Positions 7,754-17,013 of a DNA stretch of 64,000 bases are shown one piece after another. Where the stretch lies: positions 478,078-542,077 of the forward strand of contig NZ_LMCT01000012.1 of assembly GCF_001424875.1 (NCBI RefSeq), in the 5' to 3' direction. The translations under genes and the position numbers were made by a program. Within the stretch, counting starts at the first letter, position 1; each line of letters opens with the position of its first letter. This DNA is from Kitasatospora sp. Root107 (GTDB lineage: Bacteria; Actinomycetota; Actinomycetes; Streptomycetales; Streptomycetaceae). The notes under the pieces are model-generated. The model was not told the DNA's origin and made no database searches. It saw nothing but the letters and a program-made list of their open reading frames with translations.

Positions 7754-8860
7754 TCAGACGTAGCGCTCCAGGATGGACGATTCTGCGAGCCGCGACAGCC
7801 CCTCGCGGACCGAGCGGGCCCGGGTCTCGCCGACGCCCTCGACCGTCTGCAGGTCGTCGATGCTGGCGGCCAGCAGCTTCTGCAGACCGCCGAAGTGCTC
7901 GACCAGCCGCTCGATGACGGTGTTGGGCAGCCGGGGCACCTTGGCCAGCAGGCGGTAGCCGCGCGGCGAGACCGCCGAGTCCAGCGACTCCGGCGTGCCG
8001 GGGTAGCCGAAGGCCTTGGCGACGGTCTGCAGGTCGAGCAGCTCCGCGTGGGTGAGCGCCTCCAGGTCGGCGAGCACCTCGGGGACGGTCTTGCCGCGCT
8101 TGGCGGCCCGCTCGGGGAAGTAGTCCCGGGCGACCAGTTCGCGTTCGGGCTCGACGCCAGCGATCAGCTCGTCCAGCTGGAGCGAGAGCAGTCGGCCGTC
8201 GGTGCCGAGTTCGAGCACGTAGCCCGCGATCTCGGCCGCGATCAGCCGGACCATCTCCAGCCGCTGGGCGACCGCGGTGACGTCCCGGACGGTGACCAGG
8301 TCCTCGATCTCCAGCGCGGAGAGGGTGCCGGCCACCTCGTCGAGGCGGAGCTTGTAGCGCTCCAGGGTGGCCAGCGCCTGGTTGGCCCGGGAGAGCACGG
8401 TGGTGGAGTCCTCCAGCACCCGGCGGGTCCCGTTCACGTACATCGCGATCAGCCGCATCGAGTGCGAGACCGCGACCACCGGGAAGCCGGTCTGCCGGTT
8501 GACCCGCTCGGCGGTGCGGTGCCGGGTGCCGGTCTCGTCGGTGGGGATGGTCGAGTCGGGCATCAGGTGCACCCCAGCCCGGAGGATCTTGGTGATGTCC
8601 TTGTCCAGGACCACCGCACCGTCCAGCTTGCACAGTTCGCGCAGCCGGGTGGCGGTGAACTCGACGTCCAGCACGAAGCCGCCGGTGGAGATGGAGTCCA
8701 CCGTCTTGTCGAAGCCGAGCACGATCAGCCCGCCGGTGTTGGCCCGGAGCACCCGCTCCAGACCGTCGCGCAGACCCGTCCCCGGCGCGATGGCTGTGAG
8801 GGAAGCCCGCAGCAGGGCCTCCTCGCGGGGGGACTTGTCCGCCCGGTCGCTGGCTGCCAC
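7754..8860 (-). CDS. disA: DNA-integrity scanning diadenylate cyclase DisA
   Basis: 368 residues. It makes c-di-AMP from two ATP and pauses at branched DNA. The DAC domain (about 15-145) has the catalytic DGA at 80-82 (KLDGAVVLD) and RHR at 113-115 (GTRHRTAERV). A helical linker follows, then a C-terminal RuvA-like HhH domain (VEGVGETRARSVREGL). The GTG at 8860 follows GGAGGAG, a strong ribosome site. It lies just downstream of radA on the same strand with 123 bp between, the actinobacterial and Bacillus arrangement in which RadA modulates DisA (established for Bacillus and Mycobacterium). Confidence 0.97.
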   Translation of the reverse strand: MAASDRADKSPREEALLRASLTAIAPGTGLRDGLERVLRANTGGLIVLGFDKTVDSISTGGFVLDVEFTATRLRELCKLDGAVVLDKDITKILRAGVHLMPDSTIPTDETGTRHRTAERVNRQTGFPVVAVSHSMRLIAMYVNGTRRVLEDSTTVLSRANQALATLERYKLRLDEVAGTLSALEIEDLVTVRDVTAVAQRLEMVRLIAAEIAGYVLELGTDGRLLSLQLDELIAGVEPERELVARDYFPERAAKRGKTVPEVLADLEALTHAELLDLQTVAKAFGYPGTPESLDSAVSPRGYRLLAKVPRLPNTVIERLVEHFGGLQKLLAASIDDLQTVEGVGETRARSVREGLSRLAESSILERYV

Positions 8861-8983
8861 GTGACTCCTCCGGTCGACCCGGACCGCGTGGCGTGGTGCC
8901 CGACGGTCTGTCTCTCATTACTGCACTTCATGCCGATTAAACAGGGGAAAGTCTAACGGCGTTCGGCAATAAGGAGGTCCGGG

Positions 8984-10495
8984 TCAGTTGAGTTCTTCCG
9001 AGTCGACCGGTTCCCAGCCCTGCATGAGCTCCTCCGGGTAGGCCACGGCGGGTGCGGCGACCGGTGCCGGGCGCGGGGCGGGCGGGCCCCCGGCGGCCTC
9101 GGTACGGGGCTTCGCGGCGGCCTTGCGGCGGCCCGGGATGGCCCGCAGGGCCTCGCCGATGTCGGCCACCTCGACCACCTTCATCCCGCGCGGGACCTTG
9201 CCAGGATCCGGCGGGACCAGGGCGTGCGTGAAGCCCAGCCGGTGCGCCTCGGCGAGCCGCCGCTGAACACCCGTCACCCGGCGGACCTCGCCCGCCAGGC
9301 CGACCTCGCCGATCGCCACCAGGCCGTTCGGCAGCGGGGTGTCCGAGGAGGAGCTGGCCACCGCGAGCGCGATCGCCAGGTCGGCGGACGGCTCGGTGAG
9401 CTTCACGCCGCCGACCGTCGCGGTGTAGATGTCCTGCTTGCCGAGCTTGACGCCGCCGTGCCGCTCGACCACCGCCAGGATCATCGCGATCCGGGGCGAC
9501 TCCAGGCCGGAGGTGGTCCGGCGCGGGGACGGGATCTGCGAGTCGACCATCAGCGCCTGCACCTCGGCCACCAGCGGCCGGCGGCCCTCCAGGGTGACGG
9601 TCAGACAGGTACCGGGGACCGGCTTGTCACGCCGGGTCAGGAACAGCCCGGACGGGTCGGCCAGGCCGATGATGCCCTCGTCGTGCAGCTCGAAGCAGCC
9701 GACCTCGTCGGTGGCGCCGTAGCGGTTCTTGATGCCACGGATGATCCGCAGCCGGGCGTGCCGGTCACCCTCGAAGCTCAGCACCACGTCCACCAGGTGC
9801 TCCAGCAGCCGGGGCCCGGCGATCGAACCGTCCTTGGTGACGTGGCCGACCAGCAGCGTCGCCATCCCGCGGTCCTTGGAGGCCCGGATCAGCGCACCCG
9901 CCACCTCGCGGACCTGGGCCGGACCGCCGGGCGCGCCGTCCAGCTCGGCGGAGGCGATGGTCTGCACCGAGTCCAGCACCAGCAGGCCGGGGTTGACCGC
10001 GTCGATGTGGCCGAGCACCGCACCGAGGTCGGACTCGGCGGCCAGGTAGAGGTGGTCGGAGAGCGCGTTGATCCGGTCGGCGCGCAGCCGGACCTGGCTG
10101 GCCGACTCCTCTCCGGTCACGTAGAGGGTGCGGTGCTGGTCACTGGCCGCCTTGGCCGCCACGTCCAGCAGCAGGGTCGACTTGCCGACACCGGGCTCGC
10201 CCGCCAGCAGCACCACCGCGCCGGGCACCAGGCCACCGCCGAGCACCCGGTCGAGCTCGGGTACGCCGGTGGTACGGGCGGTCGCGACCTTGCCGTCGAT
10301 CTGGCCGATCGGCATCGCGGGGGTGCTGACCGGGCCGGCGGCGGTGGTCCGGATCGGGACCGCGCCGTACTCCTCCACGGTGCCCCAGGCGTTGCACTCG
10401 GGGCAGCGGCCGACCCACTTGGGCAGTTGGTTGCCGCACTCGGTGCAGCGGTACGCCGGGCGAGCTTTGGCGGTGGTCTTGGTGCGGGCAGCCAT
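8984..10495 (-). CDS. radA: DNA repair protein RadA
   Basis: 503 residues from ATG 10495. N-terminal zinc finger C17-x2-C20 and C31-x2-C34 (YRCTECGNQLPKWVGRCPEC), Walker A GEPGVGKST at 99-107, RadA signature KNRYGATDEVG (KNRFG type), and a C-terminal Lon-like S5 fold (VGGVKLTEPSADLAIALAV). It promotes branch migration in recombinational repair. A Pro/Ala-rich tail of about 50 residues makes it slightly longer than usual. It is transcribed toward disA, and is divergent from the sigma-like/BACON membrane gene. Confidence 0.96.
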   Translation of the reverse strand: MAARTKTTAKARPAYRCTECGNQLPKWVGRCPECNAWGTVEEYGAVPIRTTAAGPVSTPAMPIGQIDGKVATARTTGVPELDRVLGGGLVPGAVVLLAGEPGVGKSTLLLDVAAKAASDQHRTLYVTGEESASQVRLRADRINALSDHLYLAAESDLGAVLGHIDAVNPGLLVLDSVQTIASAELDGAPGGPAQVREVAGALIRASKDRGMATLLVGHVTKDGSIAGPRLLEHLVDVVLSFEGDRHARLRIIRGIKNRYGATDEVGCFELHDEGIIGLADPSGLFLTRRDKPVPGTCLTVTLEGRRPLVAEVQALMVDSQIPSPRRTTSGLESPRIAMILAVVERHGGVKLGKQDIYTATVGGVKLTEPSADLAIALAVASSSSDTPLPNGLVAIGEVGLAGEVRRVTGVQRRLAEAHRLGFTHALVPPDPGKVPRGMKVVEVADIGEALRAIPGRRKAAAKPRTEAAGGPPAPRPAPVAAPAVAYPEELMQGWEPVDSEELN

Positions 10496-10648
10496 GGGGC
10501 ACACCGTAGCGGCTGGCACCGACAAGTACTTCGGGGCTCGGAGTGGGTACCTCCCAAAGGTTCTCGGTCGGGTGGTGTTGTTACCCGAAAGAAGTACAAG
10601 GGGCCCGAATCAGCCCCGTCGTTCGGCCGGGTGCCTAGCGTCGGACGG

Positions 10649-12256
10649 GTGACGACTTCCCCCACGTCCACGGCGGCGGCCTACGACCAGTACGCCGACG
10701 GGCTGTTCACGTACTGTCTCTCCGTTCTCTGCGAGCACGGCGCCACCGTTGCGGCGGTCCGCGAGGTGCGCGACCTCGCGCTGCGGCACGGCGAACGGCT
10801 GGCCGATCCGGCGTTGCGCCGGGCCTGGCTGTACTCGCTGGCGCGGCACTGCTGTCTGCAGCGGCTGGCCCAGGGCCAGCCGGCCCCTGGGCCTGAGCAG
10901 CGGCGGGAGCTGGCTTCACTGGCCTGGCCGGAGGCGGCCGGGACGCCGCCGGAGCAGCGCGAGGCGCTGGAGCTGGCGGTGCGCCACCGGCTCGGGCCGG
11001 ACGAGGTGGCCGCCGTGCTGGGGCTGTCCAGGGTGGCGGGTGACGAGCTGCTGGCCGCCGCCGAGGCGGAGGTGTGGCGGACCCGGGTCGCGCTGCTGGT
11101 GCTCGGCGTGGGCAGCTGCCCGGTGCTGGCCGAGCTGGGCGGGGCCGGGGCGGAGAGCTGGCGGGAGTGGGTGCTCGGCCCGGCGCTGCGCCGCGAGCTG
11201 GTCCGCCACCTGGTGGACTGCCCGACCTGCCGGGGTACGGCGGAGCGGGTCTCCGGCGAGCTGGGCCGCGGTCTGGCGGCACTGCCCGGGCTGCCCTTGC
11301 TGCCCGCGCCGGAGGAGCTGCGGGCCCGGATGGTGTCCCGGCGGCCGGCCGGGCCCGAGGAGGGCGCGCTCCGGTTCGACCAGCGGGGCTTCCCCCGGCA
11401 CCGGGCGCCGAGTCGGCTCGGTGGTCTGGCGGTGCGTCAGCGGGTGGTGACCACGGGTGTGCTGGCGGCGGTGCTGACGGCTCCGGTGGTGGCGCTCTGG
11501 GGCGCGCACCGCAGCGATGACGGTGTGTCGGGGGCGGCGGCGGTCTCCTCGGTGCGGGTGGAGACGCCTGCGAAGCCGTCCGCCGGGCCGTCGGTCCGCG
11601 AGGTGCCGTCGGTCGGCTCGGAGCACGGCCTTGAGCTGGCCGGTTCGGTCACCACGGGCGCAGAAACGTTGCTGCCGTCCGTGCTGGGCCCGGCGGTCCA
11701 GGTGCCGGGACACGGTGCCACCCGGCTGGGCAACGCCACCCCCAGGCCGGAGGCCCCGGCCGAGGTGGTGCCTGCGGCTCCCGGCCAGTTGACCGTCGGG
11801 GCCCAGGAGTTCGGCGAGCGGACGGTGATCACCCTGGTCAACTCCGGTGGCACCACGATCCACTGGCACGCGGAGGTGGACGCCGACTGGCTGCGGCTGA
11901 GCCGCGACTCCGGCACCCTGGCCCCGGCCCAGCGGATCACCGTCACCGTGACGGTCGATCAGTCCCGGGCCCCGGACCACCAGTGGCGGGCCCGGATCGC
12001 CCTGCCCCCGTCCCAGGCCGTGGTCACCCTGGAGGGCGGCCCTTCGGACCGGGGCATCCCGTCCCAGTCCCCCACCCCCGGGGCGAGCGACAGCCCGTCG
12101 CCGACGCCCAGCGGCTCCCCGAGCCCCTCGCCCAGCAGCACCCCGACCGGCTCGCCCGAGCCCGGCCCGAGCCCGACCTCCACCCCCGCCCCGACTCCAA
12201 CCGGTTCGCCGTCCGCCTCGGCCCCGGCCTCCCCCGCCGCCCCGGAGACCCCGTGA
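10649..12256 (+). CDS. Degenerate sigma-like membrane protein with BACON-like domain
   Basis: 535 residues from GTG 10649 (in-frame residues upstream look non-coding). Order seen: (1) about 10-75, sigma-70 region-2-like, YDQYADGLFTYCLSVLCEHG then RRAWLYSLARHCCLQRL, with the usual acidic DAxQDT core replaced by TVAAVREV; (2) about 105-140, region-4-like helices (VAAVLGLSRVAGDELL); (3) about 188-205, HLVDCPTCR, a CxxC resembling anti-sigma zinc fingers; (4) one TM at about 266-286; (5) about 380-465, a BACON-like beta domain (VNSGGTTIHWHAEVDADWL); (6) a Ser/Pro/Thr-rich tail of ~65 residues. Probably not an active sigma factor; more likely a membrane sensor or scaffold (inference). Confidence 0.8.
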   Translation: MTTSPTSTAAAYDQYADGLFTYCLSVLCEHGATVAAVREVRDLALRHGERLADPALRRAWLYSLARHCCLQRLAQGQPAPGPEQRRELASLAWPEAAGTPPEQREALELAVRHRLGPDEVAAVLGLSRVAGDELLAAAEAEVWRTRVALLVLGVGSCPVLAELGGAGAESWREWVLGPALRRELVRHLVDCPTCRGTAERVSGELGRGLAALPGLPLLPAPEELRARMVSRRPAGPEEGALRFDQRGFPRHRAPSRLGGLAVRQRVVTTGVLAAVLTAPVVALWGAHRSDDGVSGAAAVSSVRVETPAKPSAGPSVREVPSVGSEHGLELAGSVTTGAETLLPSVLGPAVQVPGHGATRLGNATPRPEAPAEVVPAAPGQLTVGAQEFGERTVITLVNSGGTTIHWHAEVDADWLRLSRDSGTLAPAQRITVTVTVDQSRAPDHQWRARIALPPSQAVVTLEGGPSDRGIPSQSPTPGASDSPSPTPSGSPSPSPSSTPTGSPEPGPSPTSTPAPTPTGSPSASAPASPAAPETP

Positions 12257-12261
12257 CCGGG

Positions 12262-13464
12262 TTACGGCAGCGGGGCCGCCTCCGCCACCACCGCGAGGGC
12301 CAGGGCGCGGACCTGGTCGAGCGTCAGCACCGGCGTGGAGACGGGCGTCCGGCCCTCGACGACCGGTGGGTTGAGCGCCGAGACCGTGACCCGCAGCCGG
12401 TCCGGACGGAGCAGCACAACCACGTTGCGGTAGCTCGGTCCGCCGAACGGTTCGGTCCTGGCGAGCAGCAGGGTGCCGTCCGCCAGCCGTTCGGCCCCGG
12501 CGAACTCGTCGGCCGGCGTGCCCATCGGCGGCTTCCGCCAGTCCCGCAGGTGGACGTCCACCCCGCCCGTGTTCACCCGCAGGTGCAGGTTGTCGGCGGT
12601 CGGCCTGAGCTGGTCGGCCACCGCCCCGGCGGGGAGCAGCGGTTGGACGATGGCCGCGATCCGCTCCCCGGCGAGCACCGGCGGCGGGACGACCTGGGTC
12701 AGCCCACCCGCCGGGATCGCCTCGAAGGCGGGACGCCAGACCGGGTCGGCGGCGATCACCCCGAGCTGAGCCACCGTCAGGGGGGGCTCCGCCCGGGTGG
12801 TGTTCTGGTCGACCATGTTGGCGAAGTTGTACGAACTGACGTTCACCCACCGCCCGTCGGGAGCGTCCAACGAGGCCGACCAGATCCGCTTCGGGTCCCC
12901 GCCTGGCAGCTGGTCGCGGCGGAGGGTGAGCGTGCCGCCGTCCGCCGTCCGGCTCTGTTCGCAGATCTCGGTCGCGGACGGCTCGGCCGGGCAGTCGGTC
13001 TTGGACCGGTGGCCCTCCTGCGCCTGCAGCCGGTTCACGGTGACCGTCACCAAGGCCCGGCCCCGGCCGTCGTCCACGGTGACCGACAGCCTGGGCGGCA
13101 GCCCGGTGCGCACGGACTCGGCGGTGTCGATCGCCTCGGAGTCGAGCACCTGGAGACCGGTCAGGTGCGAGGTCAGCGCGGCGACCAGCTGCGGGGCCGT
13201 CAGACCGGGTGCGGACGGTGAGGCACTGGACGCCGGGGGCACCGGGCGGGCGGCGCCGCCGGGCAGTCCCGCGACGGCCGCCGTGCCGGCCGCCAGCAGC
13301 AGCACGGCCGCCGCGCCACCCGTCACGGTGAACGACCGGCGGCGCATCCGGCGCCCCCGGGCGGCTCCGCCGAGGGTGAGGCCGTGCTGGTCGGGTTCGA
13401 AGGCCGTACCGGCCCGGCGCAGGGCCCGGGTCAACTCGCCCTCGAAGTCGGAGTGTTCGGACAT
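12262..13464 (-). CDS. Membrane partner (probable anti-sigma or effector) of the SigE-family factor
   Basis: 400 residues (GTG 13467 is an alternative start). A short cytoplasmic N-terminus (about 50 residues) is followed by a basic RGRRMRRRS stop-transfer and one TM (about 50-70), then a ~320-residue extracytoplasmic region with two Cys in a short loop. There is no classical zf-HC2 anti-sigma motif. It lies directly downstream of a SigE-family sigma gene on the same strand. A homologous protein sits in the same position beside the second SigE-type gene at 40 kb; both share the core pattern PPLT-AQL---A-DP-W. Function inferred from this pairing. Confidence 0.75.
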   Translation of the reverse strand: MSEHSDFEGELTRALRRAGTAFEPDQHGLTLGGAARGRRMRRRSFTVTGGAAAVLLLAAGTAAVAGLPGGAARPVPPASSASPSAPGLTAPQLVAALTSHLTGLQVLDSEAIDTAESVRTGLPPRLSVTVDDGRGRALVTVTVNRLQAQEGHRSKTDCPAEPSATEICEQSRTADGGTLTLRRDQLPGGDPKRIWSASLDAPDGRWVNVSSYNFANMVDQNTTRAEPPLTVAQLGVIAADPVWRPAFEAIPAGGLTQVVPPPVLAGERIAAIVQPLLPAGAVADQLRPTADNLHLRVNTGGVDVHLRDWRKPPMGTPADEFAGAERLADGTLLLARTEPFGGPSYRNVVVLLRPDRLRVTVSALNPPVVEGRTPVSTPVLTLDQVRALALAVVAEAAPLP

Positions 13465-13528
13465 CACGGATCACCGTCTCTCGGAAGGGTCAGACCGGCC
13501 CTGGCGGCCCGGCAGTCGGAACAGGCGC

Positions 13529-14068
13529 TCAGTGCCCGGCCAGCTCGGCCAGCGAGTCGCCGAGCAGAGCGCGGAGGCGGACCAGCGCGCGGGAGCTCCG
13601 GGTACGTACGGCACCGGAGTTGGAGTGCAGGATCTCGGCGGTCTGCTCGATGCTGACGTCCTCCCAGTAGCGCAGCACCAGCACCGCCCGGTCCTGGGCG
13701 GAGAGTCGGGCGAGCGCTTCGAGCAGGGTCAGCCGCAGGGTGCCGTCGTCGCCGTCCGGCCCGGCCCGGTCGGGGAGTTCGCCGGTCGGGCGCTCGGTAC
13801 TGCTGCGCCGTCGCTGGTGGCTCAGGTAGGTGCGGAACAGGACCCGCTGGGCGTACCCGGCCGGGTTGTCGATCGACCGGCCGCCGAGCAGCCAGCCGGA
13901 GCGGCGCCAGAGCGCGTACATCCGGCCGAGGGTCTCCTGCACCAGGTCCTCGGCGAGGTGGGTGTCCCCGCCGGTCAGCAGACAGGCCGAGCGGTAGAGC
14001 TGGCCCGCGCCTGCCGCCGCGAACTCCAGGTACCGCTCGTCCCGGTCGCGCCCGCTCCGGTTTCCCAC
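13529..14068 (-). CDS. SigE-family ECF RNA polymerase sigma factor
   Basis: 179 residues from GTG 14068, chosen because GGGGGAG lies 8 bases upstream (a GTG at 14095 is also possible). Region 2: ERYLEFAAAGAGQLYRSACL then HLAEDLVQETLGRMYALW. Region 4: LSAQDRAVLVLRYWEDVSIE then QTAEILHSNSGAVRTRSSRA. This is the SigE-family (TIGR02983-like) pattern of actinobacteria, not the cell-envelope SigE of S. coelicolor. It is followed 64 bp later by its membrane partner gene. Confidence 0.9.
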   Translation of the reverse strand: MGNRSGRDRDERYLEFAAAGAGQLYRSACLLTGGDTHLAEDLVQETLGRMYALWRRSGWLLGGRSIDNPAGYAQRVLFRTYLSHQRRRSSTERPTGELPDRAGPDGDDGTLRLTLLEALARLSAQDRAVLVLRYWEDVSIEQTAEILHSNSGAVRTRSSRALVRLRALLGDSLAELAGH

Positions 14069-14157
14069 CCTCACCACTCCCCCGCCTGCTGCCACCTGCT
14101 CACACCTGTCTGACGCGGTGAAGGCTGCGGGGTGTTACAGCGAGGCGAAGAGTACGG

Positions 14158-15492
14158 TCAGCGCGGCTGCAGCGGCGGCAGCCGGTACGTACCGTCCAGG
14201 ACGGCGGCGCCCGGCTGGTAGAGCCGGATCACCGGGCGGAAGTCCCCTTCGGGGGCGGGCAGCCAGTTGGCCGCCTCGGCCGGGTCCTCCGGCCGCCGGT
14301 GCTGGACCACCAGGGTGAGCGAGCCGTCCGGTGCGTACACCAGGCCCGGCGTGCGGTCGCCGATCGAATAGCGGTCGATCGGGTTGGCCACCAGGTAGTA
14401 GTCGGTGGCGTCGTACATGGTGAGCGACCAGAACGCGTCCACCGGCGGCGGTTCCTCGAAGCGCAGGGTGTACGAGCGAGCGCCGGTGAGCGTCCTCCCC
14501 TCGGCGTCCTGGACAGTCATCGCGTACGCCGCCTCGTAGGCGTGGTTGCCCCAGAGCCCGGTCCGGGCGGCGACCGCGCGGGTCAGGTAGGCGGCCCGGC
14601 GGTCGGGGATCCGCCACTGCGGGTCGTCCAGGGTGCCGGGGCCGAAGTGGTCCAGGTTGTAGTCGAAGAGGTGCAGGTTCAGCACCCACTCGCCGCCCGG
14701 CAGGTCGGGGTCGGGGCGGCCTGCCTCCTCGACCCGGCGGCGGCCCTCGGCCAGGCCGGTGGCCAGCGCGGTCGCCCAGTCGGGGGCGGGGTTGCGGTAG
14801 GGCGAGGCGCCGACGTCCAGCAGACCGAGCGGGGCGAACCGCTGCTGGTACTCGACATCGGGCGCGGCAGGCGGGAACTGTGCCATCCAGAGCCGGAGTT
14901 GCTCCAGGAAGCGGAGCTGCTCCGGCACCTCGGGGTCGGGCTCGGGCAGGCCCGCGTACACCCCGCCCGGCTCCAGCGGGGTCAGGGTCAGTCGGCGCTG
15001 GAGCTCGCGCACCCGGGGCAGGTCGGCCGGCCCCTCACAGGCGTTGCGGCCCACCACGGTGGCGACCGTGGTCGGGCACTCGATCACCTCGAGCCCGGGC
15101 TCGGGGGTGCCGTGCCAGTGCGGGGGCACCAGCAGGCGGCGCTGCGCACCGGTGCCGGTGGCCCGGCGGCCCAGGTAGGCGAAGTTGTCGGTCCAGGCGT
15201 CGACGAACTGGAGCACCAGGTAGGCGCCGTCGGTGTCCGGCACGTCCAGAACCAACGGGCCGCCGGAGAGGTCGAGTTGGGCGACCGAGTAGACGGTGTC
15301 GTTGTTCACGGAGACGAACTCGGTCCCGGCCGTGGCGAGTCGGTCGGCGTGGCCGAAGCGGTTGAAGTCGGTGGCGGGCAGGCTGCCCATGCCCTGTCGT
15401 CGGCACCGGTCGACCATGGTGAGGTCGAAAACCATCGGGTAGCCGTAGACGTAGGCGTCGGCCGCCAGGGCTTCGAGATTGGCCTCGATCAT
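14158..15492 (-). CDS. DUF1254/DUF1214 protein, copy B
   Basis: 444 residues. N-terminal DUF1254 (DAYVYGYPMVFDLTMVDRC; SVNNDTVYSVAQLDL) and C-terminal DUF1214 (FWSLTMYDATDYYLVANP; RYSIGDRTPGLVYAPDGSL; NWLPAPEGDF). The family forms jelly-roll proteins of unknown biochemical function. No signal peptide is seen, so probably cytoplasmic. Its ATG overlaps the stop codon of the upstream paralogue (TCAT at 15489-15492 on the plus strand), showing translational coupling. It shares with its neighbour RYSIGDRTPGLVY and NWLPAPEG/D but is otherwise diverged. Confidence 0.88.
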   Translation of the reverse strand: MIEANLEALAADAYVYGYPMVFDLTMVDRCRRQGMGSLPATDFNRFGHADRLATAGTEFVSVNNDTVYSVAQLDLSGGPLVLDVPDTDGAYLVLQFVDAWTDNFAYLGRRATGTGAQRRLLVPPHWHGTPEPGLEVIECPTTVATVVGRNACEGPADLPRVRELQRRLTLTPLEPGGVYAGLPEPDPEVPEQLRFLEQLRLWMAQFPPAAPDVEYQQRFAPLGLLDVGASPYRNPAPDWATALATGLAEGRRRVEEAGRPDPDLPGGEWVLNLHLFDYNLDHFGPGTLDDPQWRIPDRRAAYLTRAVAARTGLWGNHAYEAAYAMTVQDAEGRTLTGARSYTLRFEEPPPVDAFWSLTMYDATDYYLVANPIDRYSIGDRTPGLVYAPDGSLTLVVQHRRPEDPAEAANWLPAPEGDFRPVIRLYQPGAAVLDGTYRLPPLQPR

Positions 15493-16844
15493 GCCCCGAC
15501 CACCTCCGGCTCGCGCGGGGTGAGCGGCGGGATGGTCCAAGTCCCGTCCAGGACACGCTGGTCGGGGCCGTAGAGCCGGATGACGATGCTGAACGGACCG
15601 TCGGGGGCGGGCAGCCAGTTGGCACTGTGCTCGGCGTTGGCCGGGCGCTTGTGCCGGACGTGCAGGGTCAGGCCGCCGTCCGGGTCGTACACCAGACCCG
15701 GGGTGCGATCGCCGATCGAGTACCGCTGCAGCGGGTTGTCCACCAGCAGCCGGTCGGGCAGGCCGTACATGGTGGCGGACCAGAAGAACCGGGCCGGGGG
15801 CAGCCGGTCGGGCGGGAAGTGCAGCACGTAGTCGCGGTCCGAGGCGTTCGGCGGGCGGTTGCCCTCGCTGTCGGCCACCCAGCCGCCGTACCAGGCCTCG
15901 GCGGACGGCAGGCCGTACAGGCCCTTGTAGGCGCCGACCGCACGCTTCAGGAAGTCCTCGCCCAGCTCGGCCCGGGTGCCGAACAGGCCGGTGTTGCCGA
16001 CCGTCCCGGCGGCGGCCCGCTCCAGCTCCGCCCGGCCGTCCGCGATGCCCTGGGTGACCGACTCGCGCAGCTCGGCGGTCAGCGTGGCGGGCTCGAAGTC
16101 CCCGCCACCGATGCCGAGTTCGGCCAGTCGGCGGCGCAGGTCCAGCTCGGCGGGGAGGGCGGTGCCGGCCGGCCGGGCCGGGAAGAAGCCGAGCAGGAAG
16201 TCCAGCAGGACGAAGAACTCCAGGGTGTCCCGGATCTCCTCCCGCCAGACCGGCCAGACCGGCTCGGGAGCGGCGGGCGGCGGCTCGGCGCCCCGGTGCG
16301 CGCTGAGCGGCCGAAGGGCGTACTGCTGCTGGATCCGCTCCAGCTCGGGGACGTCCTCCGGGCCGGCCAGGTAGGTGCGGCCGACGATGCCGACCAGCTC
16401 GGTGTCGGCGCGCAGCACCCCGTCGAAGCCGTCCGCCGGGACGTCCCGGTGCCCGGGCCCGGTGACCAGGTAGCGGCCGGCCGACCCGCCGGTGGTGCGG
16501 GTGCCGACGAAGCCGACGTACGGGGTGTCCAGGTCGTGCAGCGGGATCACGTAGTAGCGGTCCACGGCCGGGACCTCGATCACCCACGGCTCGGCCCGCA
16601 GGTCGAGCCAGGCCCAGGAGTACGGGGTGTCGTTGTTCGGGGTGACCACGTCGGTGTTGGCCGGGGTAGAGGGCTGCGGGTAGTGCCGGAACACACCGAA
16701 GCCGCCGACGTACCGCGGATCCGCCTGGTCGACGGCCTGCGGGTAGAGGGTGCGGTAGTTCTCCAACAGGCTGAATCCCCAGATCCAGCCCTCCGCCGCC
16801 GTCCTGCGCACCGTCGCCGGATCCACCAGTACCGGGTTTCCCAT
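15489..16844 (-). CDS. DUF1254/DUF1214 protein, copy A
   Basis: 451 residues. DUF1254 part: EGWIWGFSLLENYRTLYPQA and VVTPNNDTPYSWAWLDL. DUF1214 part: FFWSATMYGLPDRLLVDNPL and RYSIGDRTPGLVYDPDGGL. The ATG at 16844 follows GGGGAG with about 10 bases spacing. First gene of a two-gene operon with a 4-base overlap to copy B. The tandem paralogues may form a hetero-oligomer (inference). Divergent from the epimerase gene with 170 bp between; I saw no clear operator there. Confidence 0.88.
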   Translation of the reverse strand: MGNPVLVDPATVRRTAAEGWIWGFSLLENYRTLYPQAVDQADPRYVGGFGVFRHYPQPSTPANTDVVTPNNDTPYSWAWLDLRAEPWVIEVPAVDRYYVIPLHDLDTPYVGFVGTRTTGGSAGRYLVTGPGHRDVPADGFDGVLRADTELVGIVGRTYLAGPEDVPELERIQQQYALRPLSAHRGAEPPPAAPEPVWPVWREEIRDTLEFFVLLDFLLGFFPARPAGTALPAELDLRRRLAELGIGGGDFEPATLTAELRESVTQGIADGRAELERAAAGTVGNTGLFGTRAELGEDFLKRAVGAYKGLYGLPSAEAWYGGWVADSEGNRPPNASDRDYVLHFPPDRLPPARFFWSATMYGLPDRLLVDNPLQRYSIGDRTPGLVYDPDGGLTLHVRHKRPANAEHSANWLPAPDGPFSIVIRLYGPDQRVLDGTWTIPPLTPREPEVVGA

Positions 16845-17013
16845 GCTGCCGCACTCCCCAGATCGGACATAACGTCACAGACCATACGGAACGGATGCTA
16901 TGTCGCCCATGGTCGACCGGCATGTCGGACGGAGCGTCAGCTCTCGGCGAACCCGCTTTGCCCAGGGCGAACCTCGCTTCCGGTGGCAGCCCGAGCGGCG
17001 CAGGCTGAACGGC

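Noticed and set aside
9224..10648. N-terminal extension of the sigma/BACON gene across radA
   Set aside because: The extension is antisense to radA and composition-poor; the sigma-like region begins right after GTG 10649.
13529..14068. Orthologue of cell-envelope stress SigE of S. coelicolor
   Set aside because: The CseA-CseB-CseC neighbours are absent and the sequence belongs to the separate SigE-family grouping.
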